From: CBDVBD01 sp965372135
GTDB lineage: Bacteria > Electryoneota > RPQS01 > CBDVBD01
Direction of reading: 5' to 3'
Assembly (NCBI GenBank): GCA_965372135.1
Contig: CBDVBD010000107.1
Coordinates: 1 to 11,406, forward strand
Length of the DNA: 11,406 nt
Below are positions 1-6,249 of this stretch, piece after piece. Made by a program: the position numbers and the translations under genes. Position 1 is the stretch's first letter. Every line of letters starts with the position of its first letter. The notes under the pieces were generated by a model, which had not been told where the DNA came from, searched no databases, and saw only the letters and a list, made by a program, of their open reading frames with translations.

Positions 1-2
1 CT

Positions 3-1322
3 TTCACCAGAACTGGTGGTACATTAGATGCTGGATCACCGCACGTATTGACGTTGTCAAATACCTCCAGTGGAAGCAATAAAACGTTATCGGTGATTGC
101 CAATAATCTTTCCAGCACCACCGGTGTTTCTTCCGTTAGTGGAGGCAACACATTGGTTAACGGCACAATTTACACCGTGAAGATCGAGTACCAGGATGAT
201 TTGGGTAATGCCGTGGCATACGATGAAAACACAAACTTTACCTATTCCACCGGTATCATCGTGTATGCAGTTGGTGATGATGTCAATGAAGGCGTTCAGT
301 TCCAGAATGGATCATTAAATAATCCCATCTTTCAGTTGAGGCTCAACACCAATTCTTCAACTGCTACCCTGAGTTCATTGACATTTACGACCAGTGCACC
401 GGCAGGAAGTATCGAACCTGGCGACATCCAGACCAATGGAAGCAAGTTATGGATGAGTACCGATGACACCTTCGATTCGGGTAGTGATACTCAGATTGCT
501 ACTATTACCAATTTTGCTATCGGTGCTATGACTTTCAGCGGTTTGAGCGAGTCGATTACTACATCGTATGTTTATTACTTCTTTACCATCGACATCGGCT
601 CCGCAGAGTCCGGCGATCAGGTGCTGGCAACTATCGAGTCGTCTTCCGACATTGATGTTGGATCAGCTACCGTCAGTGGTGACTTCCCTATGGGTGGTAC
701 TGCCGGTCACCCCCTACCCGTGGAATTAGTCAGCTTCGAAGCAACCCCTGGTTATGGCAGCGTTACATTGGATTGGACTACCGCCAGTGAAACCAATAAC
801 GACGGTTTTAACCTGTACCGATCCACTTCGGAATCCGGTGGGTATACCTTGGTTGCTTCATACATAAACAACCCGGAATTGGAGGGTCAAGGCACTATCC
901 CTACTTCTACACATTACACCTATGTGGATTATGTGGATTACATTCCCGGTGTCAGGTACTATTACAAACTGGAATCGGTGGACATCCTTGGTAATGTTGC
1001 GGTTTTCGAAGGTATCGCATCGACAATGCCGTTTGAACCGATTACCGATTACCGATTGGAACAGAACTACCCGAACCCGTTCAACCCGGTAACCACCATT
1101 CCATACCAGTTGAAAGCCACCTCGAAGGTGACGATTAAGGTATACGATCTTTTGGGACGGGAAGTGACCACGCTGCTTGATAACGAAGTGCAGCCTATGG
1201 GACATTATTCGGTGCGTTGGGATGGCACATCCAATGGGGTGCAGGTAGCCAGCGGAACTTACTTTTACCGCATCCAAGCCAACCATTGGGACCGTACCCA
1301 GCGTATGATCCTGCTGAGGTAA
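3..1322 (+). CDS. Secreted FnIII-containing surface protein with C-terminal sorting domain (5' end missing)
   Basis: The reading frame is open to the left edge, so this is the C-terminal 439 residues of a longer protein; the TTG at 48 is not a credible start. The N-terminal visible part is Ser/Thr/Gly-rich beta-type sequence typical of adhesin-like exported proteins. From about visible residue 237 (LPVELVSFEA…LDWTTASETNNDGFNLYRS) there is an FnIII-like domain of the kind that commonly precedes sorting domains. From about residue 350 a FlgD-like/type IX-type sorting domain begins (NYPNPFNP at 355-362) and ends with RMILLR. By family knowledge such domains direct outer-membrane translocation and surface attachment or release, so the product is inferred to be extracellular. 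Its specific function is not recognisable. A triplicated 7-bp repeat (1037-1057) lies at the junction between the FnIII-like and sorting domains. The stop is TAA, followed 28 nt later by an intrinsic terminator. The neighbouring gene is convergent. Confidence 0.85.
   Translation, partial: FTRTGGTLDAGSPHVLTLSNTSSGSNKTLSVIANNLSSTTGVSSVSGGNTLVNGTIYTVKIEYQDDLGNAVAYDENTNFTYSTGIIVYAVGDDVNEGVQFQNGSLNNPIFQLRLNTNSSTATLSSLTFTTSAPAGSIEPGDIQTNGSKLWMSTDDTFDSGSDTQIATITNFAIGAMTFSGLSESITTSYVYYFFTIDIGSAESGDQVLATIESSSDIDVGSATVSGDFPMGGTAGHPLPVELVSFEATPGYGSVTLDWTTASETNNDGFNLYRSTSESGGYTLVASYINNPELEGQGTIPTSTHYTYVDYVDYIPGVRYYYKLESVDILGNVAVFEGIASTMPFEPITDYRLEQNYPNPFNPVTTIPYQLKATSKVTIKVYDLLGREVTTLLDNEVQPMGHYSVRWDGTSNGVQVASGTYFYRIQANHWDRTQRMILLR
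921..938 (+). repeat. 9-bp tandem duplication inside the FnIII-like domain
   Basis: TATGTGGAT occurs twice in direct succession and encodes the local repeat YVDYVDY just before IPGVRYYYKLES. It is in frame and lengthens a loop before a strand. It could be a replication-slippage duplication or chance. Confidence 0.5.
1037..1057 (+). repeat. Triplicated heptamer (ACCGATT x3) before the sorting domain
   Basis: Three perfect consecutive copies of ACCGATT lie in the linker between the FnIII-like domain and the YPNPFN sorting domain, encoding about PITDYRL. Three units keep the frame. Loss or gain of one unit would shift it and remove the sorting domain. The repeat is directly visible; any switching role is inference. 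Confidence 0.7.
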
Positions 1323-1350
1323 ACAACGATAGAGATAGATATAGATATAA

Positions 1351-1380
1351 GGCTCCCCTGCCAATGGGGAGCCTTTTTTT
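1351..1380 (+). terminator. Intrinsic terminator of the surface-protein gene
   Basis: A perfect 8-bp GC-rich stem (GGCTCCCC / GGGGAGCC) with a 7-nt loop is followed at once by seven T residues on the + strand, 28 nt after the TAA stop at 1320-1322. This is a textbook Rho-independent terminator for the + strand gene. Confidence 0.93.
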
Positions 1381-1406
1381 ATAATTCGGCATGTCTTTTC
1401 CACAAG

Positions 1407-1447
1407 AAATCCCCGCTGTAAATATAACAGCGGGGATTTATATTTTT
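1407..1447. terminator. Second, probably bidirectional, hairpin terminator between convergent genes
   Basis: AAATCCCCGCTGT (1407-1419) and its exact reverse complement (1427-1439) form a 13-bp stem with a 7-nt loop, 27 nt beyond the stop of the - strand gene ending at 1467. The AAA/TTT ends of the stem give a short U-run in both directions. On the + strand a further TATTTTT follows at 1441-1447. It probably ends transcription of the - strand paralogue pair and backs up the first terminator. The stretch 1323-1466 holds no gene. Confidence 0.75.
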
Positions 1448-1779
1448 CGGAAATTACAGGATTTAATTATTTCATTAACACTACTTTTTGAGTTTGTACG
1501 AAATCCTGGGCTTGCAACCGCACTAAGTATACACCGGAGGGCAGGTCATCAGGTGTCCATTGCACTCGGTGAACCCCGGTGGTTACATCGCCAGCCATCA
1601 CCTCCGCCACCCGCTGCCCCAATAAGTTGAAAATGTCCAACTGCACATGGGACTCAAAGGGAACACTGAAGGTCAATGTTGCGGTGGCGTTGAAGGGGTT
1701 CGGGTAAACAGGCGCTAATGAGAATTCGGTGGGAGTGGCTATTTGCTCATCCGGTACCGTAGTAACGTGATCGACGATC

Positions 1780-2189
1780 ACCGGACCGGCACTGTAGGTC
1801 TGGTTTGAGGTATAGGGGTCCGCAATCCGAGCCCAGATCCAATAGTCGCCGTTGGGAATGTTGGTGGTGTTCCAACGGAGACTGTCTCCCGGTGAATTTT
1901 CTTCGATTCCATTACCGCCGGGAAGGATGGTTCCGTTATATCCTAAAGAATCGTCATCGTAAAATATGTAAATTAGGGCATTGTCGTCGGGATCATCATC
2001 TACCCAGGTGACCAGATAGCTCAAATCAGCGGTAGCGCCACCAGCCGGTGGGGTCAAGATGGCAATCATCGGAGGGGTATTGGGTTCATCGACATGGAGG
2101 CTGTCCTCGATATCGTTGTTATTTTCATCTGATTCCACCACCTCATCCAGGGTATCCAACACCCACCGAATAGTCCAATCCCCCGGTTC
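1780..2189. repeat. 410-bp near-identical tract, copy 1 (partner 3488-3897)
   Basis: Aligned at a constant offset of 1708 bp, this tract differs from its partner at only three positions (1806, 1848, 1881), all synonymous Ser or Gly codon changes. Positions 1882-2189 are identical over 308 bp. It covers the end of the CARDB-like region and most of the Ig-like region of the interrupted paralogue. Both flanks diverge sharply at DNA and protein level. Confidence 0.95.
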
Positions 2190-2873
2190 CACTAACCAAG
2201 GTTCGGAATATACGGTGTAGTAGGTTTCTCCCTCGGATACGGTGCGTTCCGAATAGAAAACCTCGCTGTTTAACGTGCCCTCGAGGGTGTATTCGGGGGT
2301 TTCACCATTTCCGGCGCAATAGTACTGGAATTTCATCAGTACCGTATCCCCGGCAATCGGGTCAAAATACAATGTGGATGTATCAGTAGCCACGAAATCC
2401 ATGTTCATGGCTCTTAAGTCGAACATCCCGTCATCCCATGCCAATAATATATCATCGACGATAGCGCCCATGTTTGTAATCTGGTTCCAATCCGAACGGA
2501 ACAACCAACCGACCCACACTTGGGGACGCCCGCAGAAACTAATGGTCTCTCCCATGGAATCCAATTCGGAAAGGCTATAAGACCGCACTTCGAATCCGTT
2601 CAGTATTCCCCAATGCGACCCGCCCATGTAGTAGCTGTCCACGTCCATCGGATCTGTGACAGTGGCACCCCACCAAACTGAATCGTGGTACGCTTCCGAG
2701 CGATTGAGCAGGTAGAATGAGACCAGAGCATCTTCAGCATCAGTTAACGAAAATGGACCCCAAAACATCCAACTTAGAAAGTTAGGCGGATATTCATCAT
2801 ACTGTGGGTCTAATCCGTTCTGGAAAGGATAACCCATAATCCAGCATGCCTGGTTTCCAATACCGGTATGAAA

Positions 2874-2890
2874 GAATCGATCCTCGATTC
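2874..2890 (-). other. Perfect hairpin just downstream of the in-frame TGA (weak SECIS candidate)
   Basis: Reading the - strand, GAATCGA, a GGA triloop and TCGATTC form a perfect 7-bp stem. The loop begins 20 nt after the TGA at 2904-2906. A short stem with a small apical loop having G in the first two positions, about 16-37 nt after UGA, agrees with the loose description of bacterial SECIS elements. Such hairpins also arise by chance, and no further SECIS feature (bulged U, GU in the loop) is seen. The structure is certain; the role is speculative. Confidence 0.2.
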
Positions 2891-3085
2891 CGAAGCCCAT
2901 GTTTCAAGAGGAGCAGCTGATGTCCCAGAGTCCCCAGGGCCAAGTGGAAGGAGCACTCTCAAAGTACTCATTCAGAATAATGTTCCAGGTTCCTAAAGCG
3001 GTGGCGGGTATCAGGATCACCGCAAGGATTAGAAAAACAATCCCTGTTTTTGACCAAAGTTTTACACGTTGCCCAATCATAGCAA

Positions 3086-3092
3086 CCCTCCT
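3086..3092 (-). promoter_or_regulatory. Shine-Dalgarno site fixing the start of the interrupted paralogue
   Basis: AGGAGGG on the - strand, 5 nt before ATG 3078-3080. It selects MIGQRVKL… as the true N-terminus rather than the ATG five codons upstream, which lies next to this site and has no ribosome site of its own. It supports the upstream part being the genuine 5' end of the gene broken by the TGA. The rest of the intergenic stretch 3096-3174 shows no clear terminator or promoter. Confidence 0.75.
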
Positions 3093-3174
3093 CATCGTTT
3101 GGTTGTAATAATTTCGACAGGCTCACGCTGCATGTCAGACGGCATGTGCCCTTAATGACCCGTTTCTTCAAATA

Positions 3175-4779
3175 TTATTTCATCAACACTACTTTTTGCG
3201 TTTGGCTAAAGTCCGGCGCTATGATCCGTACCAAATACACTCCAGACGGCAGGTCAGCGGGATTCCATTGGATATGGTGATACCCGGGTGTGACATCACC
3301 ATTGATCACTTCCGCGACCCTCTGCCCCAACAAGTTGAACACCTCCAACTTTAGATGCGACTTAAACGGCACGCCAAATGTCAAGGTGGCGGTGGCGTTA
3401 AAGGGATTCGGGTAGATGGGTTCCAAGGAGAACTCCGTGGGTGTACCTGTAAAGTTATCGGGTGGCACGGCAGAGTGCTCGACCATTACCGGACCGGCAC
3501 TGTAGGTCTGGTTAGAGGTATAGGGGTCCGCAATCCGAGCCCAGATCCAATAGTCTCCGTTGGGAATGTTGGTGGTGTTCCAACGGAGGCTGTCTCCCGG
3601 TGAATTTTCTTCGATTCCATTACCGCCGGGAAGGATGGTTCCGTTATATCCTAAAGAATCGTCATCGTAAAATATGTAAATTAGGGCATTGTCGTCGGGA
3701 TCATCATCTACCCAGGTGACCAGATAGCTCAAATCAGCGGTAGCGCCACCAGCCGGTGGGGTCAAGATGGCAATCATCGGAGGGGTATTGGGTTCATCGA
3801 CATGGAGGCTGTCCTCGATATCGTTGTTATTTTCATCTGATTCCACCACCTCATCCAGGGTATCCAACACCCACCGAATAGTCCAATCCCCCGGTTCAAC
3901 CACCCAAGGATCAGAATAAAGGGTCGTAGTGGTTTCGCCGATGGATGTTCGCCGTTCGGAGTAGATTACGCTGTCGTTCAGAGAACATTCCAGATCGTAC
4001 TCCGGGGTGGTATCGTTCCCAGCGGTGAAATACTGGAATTTAAACAGGACGGTGTCACCGGCAATCGGATCGAACACATAGGGAATTGAATCTGGAGTAG
4101 TGAAGTCCATAAACATCGCCACCAAATCAAACATCCCGTCGTCCCAAGCCAATATACAATCGTCGACAATGGAACCCATATTTACGGCACCATTGCCATC
4201 CGCCCGGAAAAACCAACCAATCCACACAGTAGGGCGACCACACAAGCTGATAGTCTGCCCTGCAGAATCCAGTTCCGACAGACTGTAGGTTCGCAATTCG
4301 AACCCGTTCATCACGCTCCGGTCGGATCCACCTATATAGTAATTGTTGTAATTGGCAGGACCGTAGGTACAGGCACCCCACCACAAGGAATCAAAAGGCG
4401 CCACCCGGTTCAGAAGCTGAAAGGAACATCGCGCGTCTTCAGCGGCAGCCAGTGAGAACGGTCCCCAGTACATATAGGTATAGAAATAATCGGGGTAGTT
4501 GTCGTATTCGGGGTCATATTGACTCGGGTAAGGATAACCCATGATCCAGACCGCTTGATTCCCGATACCGACATTGTAGTAAGTGCTTTGAATACCCCAG
4601 GACGGATTAACGTAACGTATAGACCATTGTCCCCAGGGCCAATTGGCGGGAGCACTTTCGAAGTAATCGTTCAGAAGAATGTTCCATGTTCCTGTTGAAA
4701 CAGCCGGCAGCAACAAGAGAACTAAAAGTAAAAGGATGGCACCTCGTTGTATCAGGGATGTAAAATTACTCAGAATCAT
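3175..4779 (-). CDS. Secreted MAM-like/CARDB/Ig protein with C-terminal sorting domain
   Basis: 534 residues, intact. Residues 1-30 form a signal peptide: a basic/polar N-region, then AILLLLVLLLLPAVSTG. About 31-215 resemble MAM/jelly-roll modules found at the ends of exported proteases (GRPTVWIGWFFRAD and GSIVDDCILAWDDG). About 218-328 look like CARDB (DEVVESDENNN at 309-319 is the usual signature). About 333-434 are Ig-like and acidic (TWVDDDPDD). 447-534 are a sorting domain with YPNPFN at 456-461 and the end KVVLMK. By family knowledge this implies export by Sec and then a type IX-like system. No catalytic domain is seen, so a structural or binding role at the surface is the safest inference. 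A near-perfect Shine-Dalgarno site precedes the ATG. It lies upstream of, and in tandem with, its broken paralogue, 79 nt from stop to Shine-Dalgarno-supported ATG context. Part of its coding sequence (3488-3897) is almost identical to that paralogue. Confidence 0.88.
   Translation of the reverse strand: MILSNFTSLIQRGAILLLLVLLLLPAVSTGTWNILLNDYFESAPANWPWGQWSIRYVNPSWGIQSTYYNVGIGNQAVWIMGYPYPSQYDPEYDNYPDYFYTYMYWGPFSLAAAEDARCSFQLLNRVAPFDSLWWGACTYGPANYNNYYIGGSDRSVMNGFELRTYSLSELDSAGQTISLCGRPTVWIGWFFRADGNGAVNMGSIVDDCILAWDDGMFDLVAMFMDFTTPDSIPYVFDPIAGDTVLFKFQYFTAGNDTTPEYDLECSLNDSVIYSERRTSIGETTTTLYSDPWVVEPGDWTIRWVLDTLDEVVESDENNNDIEDSLHVDEPNTPPMIAILTPPAGGATADLSYLVTWVDDDPDDNALIYIFYDDDSLGYNGTILPGGNGIEENSPGDSLRWNTTNIPNGDYWIWARIADPYTSNQTYSAGPVMVEHSAVPPDNFTGTPTEFSLEPIYPNPFNATATLTFGVPFKSHLKLEVFNLLGQRVAEVINGDVTPGYHHIQWNPADLPSGVYLVRIIAPDFSQTQKVVLMK
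3488..3897. repeat. 410-bp near-identical tract, copy 2 (partner 1780-2189)
   Basis: This is the partner of the tract in the interrupted paralogue, with mismatches at 3514, 3556 and 3589. It encodes about residues 295-431 of the intact protein, from the second half of the CARDB-like region through the Ig-like region. The encoded protein segments are the same. The sharp edges and divergent flanks suggest gene conversion rather than a single recent whole-gene duplication. Confidence 0.95.
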
Positions 4780-4782
4780 AGG

Positions 4783-4792
4783 TCACCTCCTT
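4783..4792 (-). promoter_or_regulatory. Near-perfect Shine-Dalgarno site of the intact secreted paralogue
   Basis: AAGGAGGTGA on the - strand, ending 3 nt before ATG 4777-4779. This is a full-length match to the anti-Shine-Dalgarno end of 16S rRNA and implies strong translation initiation. Confidence 0.88.
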
Positions 4793-4830
4793 GACGGAAG
4801 ATATTTAAAAATCAATCTCAACTCTGTTTA

Positions 4831-4850
4831 GTGAAAGGTATATATTTCAC
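4831..4850. promoter_or_regulatory. Inverted repeat GTGAAA-N8-TTTCAC in the upstream region (possible operator)
   Basis: A perfect 6-bp inverted repeat with an 8-nt AT-rich spacer lies 52 nt upstream of the secreted-protein start, in the 135-nt AT-rich gap after hpnE. Its half-site spacing suits a dimeric regulator. It could also be a weak AT-rich RNA hairpin. No known regulator can be assigned. Confidence 0.3.
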
Positions 4851-4858
4851 CAATTATT

Positions 4859-4887
4859 AAAATAAGTGATAAAATTCCAAAAAGCAA
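4859..4887 (-). promoter_or_regulatory. Weak sigma70-like promoter candidate for the secreted paralogue pair
   Basis: On the - strand TTGCTT (4882-4887) and TATTTT (4859-4864) are 17 nt apart, matching consensus at 3/6 and 4/6 positions, in an AT-rich gap. The predicted start would put the inverted repeat at 4831-4850 just inside the transcript. The match is poor enough to be chance in such AT-rich DNA. No GC-rich terminator for the upstream hpn genes is visible in 4780-4914. Confidence 0.22.
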
Positions 4888-4914
4888 GAGTTTTTTTCGT
4901 GCATGGCGAATTAT

Positions 4915-6249
4915 TTACAATTGTAAAATCCGGGCAGCATTCATCCCGCTTACCACCGCACTTTCCAATGTGGGCGGTAGTTTTGTCTGGGTCCAGTCGC
5001 CGGCGATCCACAGTCCCGGGATGTCGGTGGATGGTCCGGGGCGGAGGGAGTCACTGCCGGGTCTGATGCTCAGGGTCGCGTTTTTGACCTTACGTAAAAT
5101 GACTGAACAATCATTACCAGGTCTCCAATTGGGGAAGGTTTGTGTTAATCCTTTCTTCAGCAGGGATAAAATTTCAGTGGAGGGTTTGGCGAATAATTCC
5201 CGGTCGCCGCCGGTAATGGTTGATACAATCATTCGCCGGTCATCACCGGGCATGTTTCGGCTGAACACCCATTGAATGGGATTGTCCAACAGTGCGGCTG
5301 GAGTCGGTATGGGTAGGGGATTTACTCCAATCCAGTGTAAGGATACCATGGGAGAACCGGGGAATTCGAGGGCTGGAGTCAACCATGATGGTATTGGGGA
5401 AAGCAATGATACTAAGTTTTTCGGAGGGATTGCGGCAATCACCGCGTCGGCAGTGATTCGCTGATCGGAATCGAGCATAACGCCGCAGACCTTACCACCC
5501 TCAAATATAAAACCATGTACCTTTCGACCGGTGATGACTTGACCACCGGAGGAGTTAATTCGATCGGGAAGATTTCCTACCACAAGCTGTCCCCAGGTGG
5601 CTTCGGGCACTGCCAATCCGGATCGTTGGCGGGGTGACAAGAATCCTTTCTGGAAAATTCGAGCTAACGCCCACAGAGACAGGTTTGATGGTTCATTGTT
5701 CAAGACAGCGTAAATCAACGGATCCCAGAATACAAGCCTGGCATTTTCCGATACATTTCGACCATGCAGCCACTGGGCAATGGTTATATCGGGAAGATTA
5801 TCACAGTTTTGCGACGCTAAAGAATACCCCAAGCGCACGGTTTGAAATCTTTCGGGAAGCGTCAAAAATCGATAAGTACCTAATCCCCACAAGAACCCAA
5901 ACGGGGGCGGCAGAGCGGGACAGTGAAAGGTGGCTGTGCCTCTTTGCGGGTGGTGGAAAGGAATGGTCAGGGTAGGTGTAAAGCTTATCTGATGACGGGT
6001 TCCGACCCGGATCAGATGTTCCAATACATGATGATTGGATTCGATTACTGTGTGGGGTCCAAGATCAAGGATTACCCCAGTCTTGGGGTCGGGAGGTGAA
6101 GCGGCGCGACCACCCAAATACCGGCTGCGTTCAATCAGGATAACCCGGCATCCACGGGACAGCAGTTCCCCGGCGGCGGATAATCCCGCTATCCCTCCAC
6201 CGATGACAATAACCGTGGAGCGGTTCGATTGTGAGGTAACGGTTGTCAT
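4915..6249 (-). CDS. hpnE: Hydroxysqualene dehydroxylase HpnE (FAD-dependent)
   Basis: This 444-residue protein belongs to the FAD-dependent amine oxidase/phytoene desaturase-like superfamily. It has an N-terminal dinucleotide-binding motif VIVIGGGIAGLSAAGELL (GGGIAG at 17-22), an acidic end to the second strand (LIERSRYLGGRA), and the C-terminal FAD-contacting segment GLWIAGDWTQTKLPPTLESA (from 412). In the HpnCDE route this enzyme reduces hydroxysqualene to squalene using FADH2, at the membrane. Assignment as HpnE rather than a carotenoid desaturase rests mainly on its place directly after two trans-prenyl-transferase-like genes. The start ATG overlaps the hpnD stop as ATGA, and there is no Shine-Dalgarno site of its own, so translation is probably coupled. 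It is the last gene of the operon. Confidence 0.88.
   Translation of the reverse strand: MTTVTSQSNRSTVIVIGGGIAGLSAAGELLSRGCRVILIERSRYLGGRAASPPDPKTGVILDLGPHTVIESNHHVLEHLIRVGTRHQISFTPTLTIPFHHPQRGTATFHCPALPPPFGFLWGLGTYRFLTLPERFQTVRLGYSLASQNCDNLPDITIAQWLHGRNVSENARLVFWDPLIYAVLNNEPSNLSLWALARIFQKGFLSPRQRSGLAVPEATWGQLVVGNLPDRINSSGGQVITGRKVHGFIFEGGKVCGVMLDSDQRITADAVIAAIPPKNLVSLLSPIPSWLTPALEFPGSPMVSLHWIGVNPLPIPTPAALLDNPIQWVFSRNMPGDDRRMIVSTITGGDRELFAKPSTEILSLLKKGLTQTFPNWRPGNDCSVILRKVKNATLSIRPGSDSLRPGPSTDIPGLWIAGDWTQTKLPPTLESAVVSGMNAARILQL

Larger units (their letters stand above)
1467..3080 (-). pseudogene. Secreted MAM-like/CARDB/Ig/sorting-domain protein interrupted by in-frame TGA
   Basis: The start is ATG at 3078-3080, chosen because AGGAGGG (3086-3092) sits 5 nt upstream; the ATG at 3095 has no such site. 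Codons 1-58 encode a signal peptide (hydrophobic GIVFLILAVILIPATALG) and the mature start TWNIILNEYFESAP. Codon 59 is TGA (2904-2906). The same frame then stays open to TAA at 1467. The order matches the intact neighbour: MAM/jelly-roll-like region (VWVGWLFRSD…GAIVDDILLAWDDG), CARDB-like region (DEVVESDENNN), Ig-like region, then a sorting domain from PVYPNPFN to KVVLMK. No other damage is visible in 538 codons. TGG to TGA is the simplest cause, because the paralogue has Ser-Trp near this position. Re-initiation at ATG 2898-2900 would give a 477-residue product without a signal peptide, and there is no ribosome site before it. A sequence error or recoding is also possible. Function unknown; probably a surface protein. 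Confidence 0.75.

Noticed and set aside
48..50. TTG at 48 as the start of the first surface-protein gene
   Set aside because: The frame is open back to position 3 with continuous beta-type Ser/Thr-rich sequence, and there is no ribosome site. The gene simply enters from outside the window.
1327..1350. GATA-like simple repeat after the first stop codon
   Set aside because: It is short, irregular AT-rich sequence before the terminator, and no function can be supported.
858..1403. Reverse-strand reading frame opposite the first surface-protein gene
   Set aside because: Its translation resembles no protein family, it lies wholly opposite a well-supported coding region and it runs through the terminator.
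1467..2900. A self-standing gene beginning at ATG 2898-2900
   Set aside because: The upstream codons in the same frame encode a signal peptide and a mature start homologous to the intact neighbour. The ATG follows two codons after the TGA and has no Shine-Dalgarno site.
2904..2906. Genome-wide reassignment of TGA to an amino acid
   Set aside because: TGA ends hpnC, hpnD and bshB1 at the expected family lengths, two of them in ATGA overlaps, so TGA is a normal stop here.
3111..3155. Possible dispersed repeat or terminator in the gap between the two paralogues (TTCGACAGGCTCACG and two GCATG copies)
   Set aside because: Only an imperfect stem can be drawn, there is no T-run, and no second copy occurs in the window.
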